NCBI GenBank assembly: GCA_016209345.1
Contig: JACQWH010000010.1
Coordinates: 1 to 7,368, forward strand
DNA: 7,368 nt
Origin: Candidatus Uhrbacteria bacterium
GTDB lineage: Bacteria > Patescibacteriota > Patescibacteriia > JACQRZ01
Reading direction: 5' to 3'
The first letter of the stretch is position 1. Every line of letters starts with the position of its first letter. The notes beneath the pieces are model-generated. The model saw only the letters and a program-made list of their open reading frames with translations, ran no database searches and was not told the DNA's origin. A program made the position numbers and the translations under genes. Shown here piece by piece: positions 1-5,997 of the stretch.

Positions 1-52
1 GCAAGACGGCGATCATGTCGCGCTCGTCTTGGGAAAGGTGTGTATATGCCAT
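1..52 (-). CDS. IS30-family transposase, N-terminal fragment (runs off window)
   Basis: The minus strand opens at ATG 52-50 and reads MAYTHLSQDERDMIAVL up to the window edge with no stop. A start of the form M-x-Y-x-HL-x-x-(E/D)ER-x-x-I is the typical N-terminus of IS30-family transposases, the first helices of their helix-turn-helix DNA-binding domain. The catalytic DDE domain would lie outside the window, so intactness cannot be judged. A GTG at 58-56 in the same frame is an alternative start that adds two residues. The gene points the same way as livG and begins 94 bases after its stop. Only 17 residues support the call, but the match to the family pattern is specific. Confidence 0.7.
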   Translation of the reverse strand, partial: MAYTHLSQDERDMIAVL

Positions 53-81
53 ATCCACGCAGTGTAGCGCGGAAACTCTGA

Positions 82-105
82 AAGCCCTAAGTGTTGCACT
101 TGCTT
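82..105. repeat. Palindrome AAGTG-TTG-CACTT, candidate terminal region of the IS30-type element
   Basis: Positions 89-101 form a perfect 5-bp inverted repeat with a 3-base centre. It is flanked by AAGC (82-85) and GCTT (102-105), which can extend the stem across a 3-base bulge. It lies between the livG stop and the transposase start, where the left terminal repeat of the element is expected. Whether it is really the terminal inverted repeat cannot be shown because the other end of the element is outside the window; no target-site duplication can be identified either. Confidence 0.4.
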
Positions 106-145
106 ATTGAACTGATGATTTTAAATTATAGTTTTGCATTTTGCG

Positions 146-895
146 TTACCCGCCGAGATACGCCTCCATCACATCCGTTCGAGAAAGCACTTCTGCCGGT
201 GCGCCTTCTGCGAGCACTGTTCCTGCATCCATCACAATAACATGATCGGAAAGTTCACGGATCAAATCCATTGCATGTTCGATAAGAATAATCGTTCCCC
301 CCTGTTCCCGAAACTCTTTCATAATACCGACAACTGTTTTCACCATCTCGGGAAAAAGACCGGCAAACGGCTCGTCAAAAAAAATAATCAAGGGGCGCAT
401 TGCAAGCGCGCGTGCAATTTCGAGCAACTTACGCTGGCCGTAGGACAGGCGGCTGGCCAGCACGTCTCGCTTCTCCCACAAACCAACATGCCGCAACAAC
501 TCTTCTGCCTGCTCTTCGTGTAAAGGTGAGTGGCGCTCAAACAGTGCGGCAAGCGGAGCCCGCTCGGTCAGCACAACGAGAAGATTATCGCGCACTATCA
601 TCTGCTCAAACAGCCGAATATTTTGAAACGTGCGGGCAATGCCGTATGTCGGAACGTCATGGGGAACAATACGAGCCAGCTCAACGCCACTGGCGCACAG
701 CACGCCCCCATCAAACGGCATCATTCCCGTCACGCAATTGGTGAGCGTTGTTTTCCCTGAGCCGTTTGGTCCGATGATGCTGGTAATGGTGCCTTTTTCA
801 ATAGAACACGACATCCCCGCAACGGCATGCACACCGTCGAACGATTTTGATAAACCCTTTACTTCGAGTATGGAATTTTTATTTTCTGTGATCAT
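146..895 (-). CDS. livG: Branched-chain amino-acid ABC transporter, ATP-binding protein LivG
   Basis: Cytoplasmic ATPase of a hydrophobic amino-acid importer; it hydrolyses ATP to drive LivH/LivM. Counting from a possible TTG at 904 (252 aa), all motifs are present: Walker A GPNGSGKT (45-52), Q-loop glutamine in TFQNIRLF (Q94), signature LSYGQ (153-157, the LivG-type variant of LSGGQ), Walker B LIIFFDEP (172-179, D177/E178) and H-loop histidine in LIEHAMDL (H210). I chose ATG 895 (249 aa) because MITENKNSILEVKGLSKSF begins like other LivG proteins and the TTG only adds three residues. Neither start has a Shine-Dalgarno sequence. The length is normal (E. coli LivG is about 255 aa) and the C-terminus AYLGG is intact. 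It follows livM across about 100 bases of heptad repeats, and an IS30-type transposase start comes next instead of livF. Confidence 0.93.
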   Translation of the reverse strand: MITENKNSILEVKGLSKSFDGVHAVAGMSCSIEKGTITSIIGPNGSGKTTLTNCVTGMMPFDGGVLCASGVELARIVPHDVPTYGIARTFQNIRLFEQMIVRDNLLVVLTERAPLAALFERHSPLHEEQAEELLRHVGLWEKRDVLASRLSYGQRKLLEIARALAMRPLIIFFDEPFAGLFPEMVKTVVGIMKEFREQGGTIILIEHAMDLIRELSDHVIVMDAGTVLAEGAPAEVLSRTDVMEAYLGG

Positions 896-910
896 CGCTA
901 CCAAAACAAA

Positions 911-938
911 GAATTAAGAATCAAAAATCAAAAATCAG
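911..938. repeat. AT-rich heptad array upstream of livG (arm 1)
   Basis: Four 7-bp units in exact register read GAATTAA, GAATCAA, AAATCAA, AAATCAG. The first 13-bp block, 909-921, is the perfect reverse complement of 973-985 in the second array, so the pair can form a 13-bp hairpin with a 51-base loop in DNA or in the livM-livG transcript. No Shine-Dalgarno motif is present between this array and the livG start. Confidence 0.8.
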
Positions 939-971
939 GGGGGCTCAAAAAAATATTCCTCTGTACTGCTT

Positions 972-999
972 AATTCTTAATTCTTGATTCATAATTCAT
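972..999. repeat. AT-rich heptad array at the livM 3' end (arm 2, inverted)
   Basis: Four 7-bp units in register read AATTCTT, AATTCTT, GATTCAT, AATTCAT. The last unit overlaps the stop codon of livM (998-996). The array belongs to the same family as 911-938 but in inverse orientation. Between the arrays lies an unremarkable stretch with a run of six G (938-943) and a short A-run. The stem has no G/C-rich part followed by a U-run, so it does not look like an ordinary terminator. Confidence 0.8.
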
Positions 1000-1862
1000 A
1001 GGCGGTACTCCCCCACCAACCCCTGTGGTCGATACAGCAGCATACCAACAAGAAGCGCTCCATAGATAAGCACGCGCATCTGCGCCGCGGCATCGGGCGA
1101 AAAGCCGACAAACCGCAACGCCTCAGGAAGCACTACAAGAATGAGCGCGCCCACAAGCGATCCGCGCAACCGTGCAAGCCCGCCGAGAACAATAATCGCC
1201 CATATAAAAACGGAATCGTGAACGGTAAAGGTGGAGGGATCGATAAAGCTGATATAGGAAGCGTAGAACGCTCCGGCAAATGCCGCGCCAAGCGCGCTCA
1301 AAGAAAAAACGGCAAGCTTGTACTGGTCAGTACGATACCCAAATACTTTGAGGGCGTCTTCGTCTTCGCGAATGGCCTTGAGCACCCGGCCAAAGGAAGA
1401 TGATACGAGGAAGTGGCATGCGCCATAGACCAGGACGAGGGCACCGGCGAGGAGCAAAGCATACAGCCATGGTTGAGAAAGCGACACGCCGAAAATAACC
1501 GGCGGCGGAATGCCGGGAATGCCAAGAGGGCCGCGCGTCACCTCTCCCCAATTCAAAAATATGCGCTGCATAATAAACACAAACGCGAGTGTGACGAGAA
1601 GAAAATAATCATCGCGAAATCGACCCAATACCAACCCCAGAAAAAAGGCGACAGCAAAGGTTATAACCAGCCCCACGACGATTGAGACAAAAAAATTTCC
1701 CTCAAATCGCGTTGTCATAATTGCGGTCGTATACGCGCCGATGCCGAAAAACCCCGCATGGGCCAGTGATGGCAGCCCCGTAAACCCCACGACAAGATTC
1801 AAGGTCAGGGCAAGCATGCTAAAGATACAAAAAATGATGAAGAGATGAAAGAGGTACTCCAT
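996..1862 (-). CDS. livM: Branched-chain amino-acid ABC transporter, permease LivM
   Basis: Integral membrane subunit that pairs with LivH to form the translocation path. The 288-residue protein is mostly hydrophobic segments. Family landmarks are LNLVVGFTGLPSLAHAGFFG (21-40), LVTLAFVFIMQRIF (89-102) followed by TRGPLGIPGIP (109-119), and the cytoplasmic coupling loop SSFGRVLKAIREDEDALKVFG (155-175), the EAA-like contact for the ATPase. It ends with YRPQGLVGEYRL, a common LivM tail. It is close to the usual core length and lacks the N-terminal extension of the 425-aa E. coli protein. The ATG at 1862 is one base after the livH stop, and AGGA lies seven bases upstream inside the last livH codons, so translation is probably coupled. 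The stop is TGA. Confidence 0.95.
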   Translation of the reverse strand: MEYLFHLFIIFCIFSMLALTLNLVVGFTGLPSLAHAGFFGIGAYTTAIMTTRFEGNFFVSIVVGLVITFAVAFFLGLVLGRFRDDYFLLVTLAFVFIMQRIFLNWGEVTRGPLGIPGIPPPVIFGVSLSQPWLYALLLAGALVLVYGACHFLVSSSFGRVLKAIREDEDALKVFGYRTDQYKLAVFSLSALGAAFAGAFYASYISFIDPSTFTVHDSVFIWAIIVLGGLARLRGSLVGALILVVLPEALRFVGFSPDAAAQMRVLIYGALLVGMLLYRPQGLVGEYRL

Positions 1863-1863
1863 A

Positions 1864-2724
1864 TTATTTCCTAAATAATCCTCGGGGGCGGAAGAGAAGA
1901 AAAATGATGATCAGCACGAATGTAATCGGCGACCCCCAGGCGGCAGAATAGACGTAGATAATGGTATTATGCAAAACGCCTTCAATAATGGAGCCCGGAT
2001 ACCCCAGCAGCACTTCCCCCATACCCCCGACAATCGCTCCGACAATACCGGCAACCATGTAAAAGAATCCCATCAGCGGATCGAGCCCGACATCAAACCC
2101 CACCAACACCCCCACATATCCAAGGATTGCCCCCGCGATAAAAAACACCGCGCAAAAAATCTTTTCCGTATCGATGCCGATAATCTTTGATACTTCCAAG
2201 TCATCGCTCATCGCGCGCACGGCCGTACCAAACGATGTTTTGCGCAAGAGGATATGCATGCCAAGCGTGCATGCGACTGCCGATATGATGAGGATAAGCT
2301 GGACTGCCGTCACCTGAGCCCCGAATACCGAATAGTTTTTATCGATGAGCGTCGGAAGCGTCTGATACGAACTGGTAAAAAGAAGAGCTAGCGCTGCCTG
2401 AAGAAAGGTAAATGCGCCAAGTGATGCGATAAGGAGGGTCAACGACGATGCCTGGCGTTTTCGCAGCGGAGCATAGATAAGGCGATCCAAGAGGAGTCCG
2501 GCGATGCCCGTCCCGACAACGCCTGCCAGTATCCCCACCCCGACGGGCAGTCCCAGGTATACCGTGACGGCAAGTACGGTATACCCGCCAATTGGAATGA
2601 GTCCGCCAATCGCGAGATTAAAAAACTTCCCCGTCGCATACATAAGGTTAAACGACAGAGCAACGAGCGCGTAGATCGATCCCGCGATTAAGCTGTTGGC
2701 GATAATTTGCGCGATGATTTCCAT
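1864..2724 (-). CDS. livH: Branched-chain amino-acid ABC transporter, permease LivH
   Basis: Membrane permease subunit, 286 aa, partner of LivM. It starts with the family pattern NSLIAGSIYALVALSFNLMYA (10-30) and continues with NLAIGGLIPIGGYT (36-49). The coupling loop for the ATPase is TSFGTAVRAMSDDLEVSKIIG (163-183), and the typical end FLLFRPRGLF (275-284) is present. About eight hydrophobic spans can be seen. The ATG at 2724 is the natural start (MEIIAQIIANSLIAGS) but has no Shine-Dalgarno sequence; the bases before it are C-rich heptads on the coding strand. A TATACT box lies 29 bases upstream (2758-2753), just after the terminator of the binding-protein gene, so livH-livM-livG may have its own weaker promoter as well as read-through. 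Confidence 0.95.
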   Translation of the reverse strand: MEIIAQIIANSLIAGSIYALVALSFNLMYATGKFFNLAIGGLIPIGGYTVLAVTVYLGLPVGVGILAGVVGTGIAGLLLDRLIYAPLRKRQASSLTLLIASLGAFTFLQAALALLFTSSYQTLPTLIDKNYSVFGAQVTAVQLILIISAVACTLGMHILLRKTSFGTAVRAMSDDLEVSKIIGIDTEKIFCAVFFIAGAILGYVGVLVGFDVGLDPLMGFFYMVAGIVGAIVGGMGEVLLGYPGSIIEGVLHNTIIYVYSAAWGSPITFVLIIIFLLFRPRGLFRK

Positions 2725-2730
2725 TATAAA

Positions 2731-2758
2731 GAGGGTTTAGGGTATAGGGATTAGTATA
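2731..2758. repeat. Degenerate G-rich heptad array upstream of livH
   Basis: In plus-strand reading the units are GAGGGTT, TAGGGTA, TAGGGAT, TAGTATA, all in a 7-base register. The third unit is identical to the unit repeated six times before the binding-protein gene, and the last gives TATACT on the minus strand, the same box found there. The array lies between terminator and livH start and replaces a ribosome binding site. Confidence 0.7.
2753..2758 (-). promoter_or_regulatory. Candidate -10 box (TATACT) for livH-livM-livG
   Basis: TATACT matches TATAAT at five of six positions. The only -35 candidate at a proper distance is TTGTTT (2780-2775, 16-base spacer), which overlaps the T-run of the upstream terminator and is weak. 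A transcript would begin around 2746 and have a leader of about 20 bases. Confidence 0.4.
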
Positions 2759-2769
2759 CGAGCTTGCGC

Positions 2770-2811
2770 AAAAAAAACAATCCGGCACAAGAAAATCCCT
2801 CTCGTGCCGGA
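2770..2811 (-). terminator. Rho-independent terminator after the binding-protein gene
   Basis: On the minus strand an 8-bp stem (TCCGGCAC/GTGCCGGA, plus positions 2781-2788 and 2804-2811) encloses a 15-base loop and is followed by TTG and eight T (2780-2770). It starts 26 bases after the binding-protein stop. It would end most transcripts here and let a fraction read into livH, giving more binding protein than permease, a common arrangement in ABC importer operons. Confidence 0.85.
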
Positions 2812-2836
2812 TATGGCGACGCCTGATAATTGATGA

Positions 2837-4018
2837 TTATTCTGTCATTATTGTAACCTTGCCGTCTTTAATGACCTTCAGGGTGTGCCCGCCGACGCGA
2901 TCTCCGTCACTGCCGATCGTGACGCTGCCGGATGCTCCCTGCCAGTCCAGCGCGGAGCGAAGCCATCCTGCGAGCTGTTCGCCGTCCTCGCCGACTGCGG
3001 CAAGCGCGTCGCGCGTCATATATACCGCGTCATACTCCGTTTGCGCGTATGACTGAAACGGGAGATCTGCGCCATATTTCTCTTTATACGCCGAGACAAG
3101 GCGCTGAAATTTTTCATTGTTTTCATCAACGCCAAACTCTGCCGCAAGTGTCCCCTCCAACGCATCTTTGTTTGCTTCAATGGTCTTCGCATCTCCGGCA
3201 AATGCATCGGTAATAAGAAGAGGGATGGTCCATTTCAACTCGACAACCTGCTTGAGCACGCGTTCGCCGGATGCTGGCGTTTGCGAGTCGATAAAAAGCG
3301 CGTCTGGTTTTTCTGATTTTAATTTCGTGAGCGCCGAACGGAAGTCAGTCGTTGTCGTCGGGAACTCTTCCTTGACGATCACACCGCCTCCCTGCTCAAA
3401 TTTGGCAGAAAACGCTTTCAGAATACCAACGGGATAATCAAGCTGTTCCTGGATGAATGCGATTTTTTTCCATCCTTTTTTTAGCGCAGCATCTGCCAAG
3501 ACACTGCCCTGTGATGCATCGCTTGGATAATCGCGCATAAAATACATGCTCTTGCCGGTAAGGTCGGGACTGCTGGCCCCCGGGGAAAACAGCGCGACCT
3601 TCCCCGCCTCTGCTATCGGAACGGCTGCAAGCGATTCGCTTGAACAAAATCCACCGAGAACGATTTTTACCTGATCAACATTCACAAGTTTCTGCATTGC
3701 ATTCGCCGCGTCTTTTCCATTACATTTTCCGTCCTCCATCACGAGCTCAAGCGGGCGTCCATTTACGCCGCCGACGGCGTTTATTTCTTCAACGGCCAGC
3801 CGAGCGGTATTACGCATTGCCTCCCCGTATGATGCCGCATCCCCGGTAAGGGGGTGTAAAAAGCCAACCTTAATCGGCGCCTGCTGCCCTGCTGATTGTT
3901 CCTGGCCTGCCGGAGGGGTCTGAGATGCCTCCTTCTTTTGAGTGGTTGCATACCAGCCAAGCAGTGCTATAGCCGCTACGACCACCACCACCCAAAGAAC
4001 CTTCGTTTCCTTTGTCAT
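2837..4018 (-). CDS. Branched-chain amino-acid ABC transporter, substrate-binding protein (LivJ/LivK type)
   Basis: Extracytoplasmic receptor that hands its ligand to LivH/LivM; 393 aa, type I periplasmic-binding fold (Leu/Ile/Val-binding, Peripla_BP_6 type). After a basic start there is one hydrophobic segment (about 7-23), then a Gln/Ala/Pro-rich linker (about 29-47). The folded part starts at IKVGFLHPLTGDAASYGE (49-66), followed by AVEEINAVGGVNGRPLEL (75-92). C99 and C125 lie where E. coli LivJ has its disulfide, and GGFCSSES (122-129) plus FSPGASSPDLT (144-154) match the ligand-carboxylate and ammonium binding region. There is no cysteine near the hydrophobic segment, so it is not a standard lipoprotein; it is probably membrane-anchored or cleaved by signal peptidase I. 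The exact ligand cannot be told. A near-consensus promoter and six heptads precede the ATG, with no Shine-Dalgarno. Confidence 0.93.
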   Translation of the reverse strand: MTKETKVLWVVVVVAAIALLGWYATTQKKEASQTPPAGQEQSAGQQAPIKVGFLHPLTGDAASYGEAMRNTARLAVEEINAVGGVNGRPLELVMEDGKCNGKDAANAMQKLVNVDQVKIVLGGFCSSESLAAVPIAEAGKVALFSPGASSPDLTGKSMYFMRDYPSDASQGSVLADAALKKGWKKIAFIQEQLDYPVGILKAFSAKFEQGGGVIVKEEFPTTTTDFRSALTKLKSEKPDALFIDSQTPASGERVLKQVVELKWTIPLLITDAFAGDAKTIEANKDALEGTLAAEFGVDENNEKFQRLVSAYKEKYGADLPFQSYAQTEYDAVYMTRDALAAVGEDGEQLAGWLRSALDWQGASGSVTIGSDGDRVGGHTLKVIKDGKVTIMTE

Positions 4019-4022
4019 AAAA

Positions 4023-4064
4023 TAGGGATTAGGGATTAGGGATTAGGGATTAGGGATTAGGGAT
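4023..4064. repeat. Six perfect tandem copies of TAGGGAT
   Basis: The 42-bp tract is six exact 7-bp units with no mismatch. It fills almost the whole space between the -10 box (4070-4065) and the binding-protein ATG (4018), so the transcript leader would be C-rich (AUCCCUA units) and the template strand would carry six GGG runs spaced by four bases, a pattern able to form a G-quadruplex. Perfect tandem heptads can change copy number by slippage. Confidence 0.95.
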
Positions 4065-4094
4065 AGTATATCGCGTACTCGCTGTCTTTGTCAA
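4065..4094 (-). promoter_or_regulatory. Sigma-70-type promoter for the amino-acid importer operon
   Basis: On the minus strand TTGACA (4094-4089, perfect -35) is followed by an 18-base spacer and TATACT (4070-4065, five of six matches to TATAAT). It starts five bases after the polX stop. The expected transcription start, near 4058, falls inside the heptad tract, leaving a leader of about 40 bases. Confidence 0.75.
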
Positions 4095-4098
4095 ATGA

Positions 4099-5847
4099 TT
4101 ATTTCGCTGATTTTTTCAGCTTTTTGAGTACTACAAGCAACTTTTCAACAGGAAGCGTGTTAAACACGTCGCTTCTTTTTCCCCACCCCCTGCGTACCTG
4201 TGCAACGCCAAGGTCGAGATTGTCAAAATGCCCGGGCGCATGAGCATCAGAGTCAACAACGAGCTTCACGCCGTGTTCTACCGCCATGCGAATATGCGTA
4301 TCTTTCAAGTCAAGGCGATCGGGTGACGCGTTTGCCTCAAGACAAACGCCGTACTGTTTTGCGGCGCGAATAATTTTCCCCATATCAAGGGCATAGGGCT
4401 CCCTCCTCCCGATACGCCGGCCCGTTGGATGAAACAGAATGTTGACGAGGGGATGCTTAAGGGCTTGGATAATTCGTTTTGTTTGATCTTCTTCACTCAA
4501 TGCAAAATGCGAGTGAGCTGCCACACAGACGAGGTCAAGTTTTTTCAGCATCGCATCGGAAATATCAAGAGTCCCGTCTTTCATAATATTCACCTCGGCG
4601 CTTTTGAGAATACGAAATTTTTTTGTCCGCAGTGTTCTGTTTAAGCGATCAATCTCACCTGCCTGTTTTGCCAGCTTTTTTTCGTCCAGCCCCCCAGTCA
4701 TTGCAAGAGATGTTGTATGATCGGTAATCGCGATATACTCGAGCCCTGCTTTTATTGCGGCTGTCGCCATCTCTTCAATTGAAGCGTTGCCGTCTGTCCA
4801 ATTCGTTTGTACTTGAAGGTCGCCGCGAATGCTTCCGTAGGGTATCAAATCAGGCAATCCGTTTCGGCGGGCTTGCTCAATTTCCCCCGATGCCGTCCGC
4901 AATTCAGGCGGCATATACGCTAACCCTAGTTTTTGATAAATTTCTTCTTCGGTTTTCGCGGCTATGAGTTTTTTTCCCTTGAACAACCCGTATTCGGAAA
5001 ACTTGTATCCTTTTTTTATAGCAATCTTCCGCACTTCAATATTATGCTGTTTGTCGCCGGTAAAGTATTGCAGTGCCGCGCCATAACAGTCATCAGACAC
5101 AACGCGCAAGTCAGCATCAATGCCAAGCGAAAGGCGCACCATGGTTTTTGTTGCTCCGCTACTATAAATAAGCTCTACCTCGGGCAGTGAGATAAATGCG
5201 TCCATGGCGCGTTTCGGATGCGCGGTTGTTGCGACAATATCAATATCGCCAATCGTTTCTTGTCTTCTGCGAATAGATCCGGCAATGATGACCTGTTTTA
5301 TGCCCGGAACTTTTTTGAGCCGCGCTTCAATATCCTGCGCAAGGGGCAGGACCGTCCCAAGAAGCATGCGCCCTTTTCCTTTTTTCAAAAACTCAATTCC
5401 TTTAAGTATCTGCTCTTCTGATTTTTTTCCAAAATGCGGCAGGGCGGCGACTGTGTGATGACGAACTGCGCGCTCAAGATCGGCACAATTTTTTATCTTC
5501 AATTTTTTATACAGCACCGCAATTTTCTTCGGTCCCACTCCCTGAACAGCCGATAACTCGCTCACATTGACCGGAAACTTTTTCTTCATCTGTTCAAGCT
5601 CTTTGATTCTTCCGGTCGTGATAAACTCTTCAATTTTCTCCGCAATCCCCCTGCCAACGCCCGAGATACCATCCAATCCCTTTTTACCATTCTGATCATA
5701 GATGTCAGTCGCCTCATCGGTCATTCCCGCAATGACACCCGCGGCCCGAGCATAGGCCTGTGGCTTAAACGGTATATCCTGTACCTCAAGATATTCTGAC
5801 ATCTCGTTGAGCAACCGCGCGATTCGTTGATTGTGCATAACAGCCAT
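4099..5847 (-). CDS. polX: DNA polymerase/3'-5' exonuclease PolX (family X polymerase with PHP domain)
   Basis: Cytoplasmic repair polymerase that fills short gaps, as in base excision repair. The 582 aa have the bacterial/archaeal layout: 8-kDa helix-hairpin-helix domain (about 1-85, GVGRGIAEKI at 64-72), a second hairpin VQGVGPKKIAVLY (101-113), the palm with GSIRRRQETIGDIDIV (190-205) and catalytic D201, D203 and D246 (IDADLRVV), YFTGDKQHN (261-269), then the PHP domain from about 338. PHP ligands visible are H377, E418, H445/H447, H473, D534 and H536; the first motif reads DLQVQTNWTDG, with Q345 and Q347 where the usual pair is histidine. ATG 5847 has AGGA only two bases upstream; ATG 5838 (MHNQRIARLL) has it eleven bases away, so the start may be either. 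A TACAAT box (5862-5857) without a convincing -35 precedes it. It is bounded by a terminator upstream. Confidence 0.96.
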   Translation of the reverse strand: MAVMHNQRIARLLNEMSEYLEVQDIPFKPQAYARAAGVIAGMTDEATDIYDQNGKKGLDGISGVGRGIAEKIEEFITTGRIKELEQMKKKFPVNVSELSAVQGVGPKKIAVLYKKLKIKNCADLERAVRHHTVAALPHFGKKSEEQILKGIEFLKKGKGRMLLGTVLPLAQDIEARLKKVPGIKQVIIAGSIRRRQETIGDIDIVATTAHPKRAMDAFISLPEVELIYSSGATKTMVRLSLGIDADLRVVSDDCYGAALQYFTGDKQHNIEVRKIAIKKGYKFSEYGLFKGKKLIAAKTEEEIYQKLGLAYMPPELRTASGEIEQARRNGLPDLIPYGSIRGDLQVQTNWTDGNASIEEMATAAIKAGLEYIAITDHTTSLAMTGGLDEKKLAKQAGEIDRLNRTLRTKKFRILKSAEVNIMKDGTLDISDAMLKKLDLVCVAAHSHFALSEEDQTKRIIQALKHPLVNILFHPTGRRIGRREPYALDMGKIIRAAKQYGVCLEANASPDRLDLKDTHIRMAVEHGVKLVVDSDAHAPGHFDNLDLGVAQVRRGWGKRSDVFNTLPVEKLLVVLKKLKKSAK

Positions 5848-5869
5848 AGTCCTGTTATTGTATCACTCA

Positions 5870-5903
5870 CACAAAAAAACAAAAACGGCGCGAAGCCGTT
5901 TTT
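5870..5903 (-). terminator. Rho-independent terminator after the SDH-like protease gene
   Basis: AAAAACGGC (5881-5889) and GCCGTTTTT (5895-5903) form a 9-bp stem with a 5-base loop. On the minus strand the stem is followed by T-rich sequence with a run of seven T (5879-5873). It lies between the protease stop and polX start, so polX is probably transcribed separately. The stem also ends in five T on the plus strand, but no plus-strand gene reads into it. Confidence 0.8.
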
Positions 5904-5968
5904 GCTATTTCTTCATTTCGCTCTGAAATTATACAACTCCGCTCGAACTCATTTTATCCGAAGAAGCC

Positions 5969-5997
5969 AGCGCGCCAGCGTTATCTAACGCGCCGCT
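5969..5997. repeat. Imperfect palindrome at the end of the protease gene
   Basis: GCGTTA (5978-5983) and TAACGC (5986-5991) are perfect inverted repeats around a 2-base centre, and AGCG (5969-5972) with CGCT (5994-5997) adds an outer stem across an uneven internal loop. It overlaps the stop codon at 5998-5996. No U-run follows on either strand, so it may stabilise the 3' end or be a protein site rather than a terminator. Confidence 0.45.

Noticed and set aside
125..130. Perfect TATAAT on the minus strand between livG and the transposase
   Set aside because: No -35 candidate at 16-18 bases (the matching position is GC-rich livG coding sequence); such a hexamer is expected by chance in this AT-rich gap.
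134..523. Open frame of 129 codons on the plus strand opposite livG, and similar plus-strand frames elsewhere
   Set aside because: All lie antisense to well-supported genes, lack ribosome sites and give Cys/His/Arg-rich compositions typical of shadow frames.
996..1862. Truncated LivM because it is shorter than the E. coli protein
   Set aside because: The missing part is the E. coli-specific N-terminal extension; about 290-330 residues is common in the family, and all core motifs are present.
4023..4064. CRISPR-like or telomere-like array
   Set aside because: Units are 7 bp with no spacers, so not CRISPR. The unit resembles eukaryotic telomere repeats by eye (TTAGGG-like) but the surrounding genes are bacterial and the tract is internal and short.
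4106..4125. Hairpin GCTGA/TCAGC followed by T5 on the plus strand as a terminator
   Set aside because: The stem is only 5 bp, lies inside the polX coding end and faces a strand with no gene.
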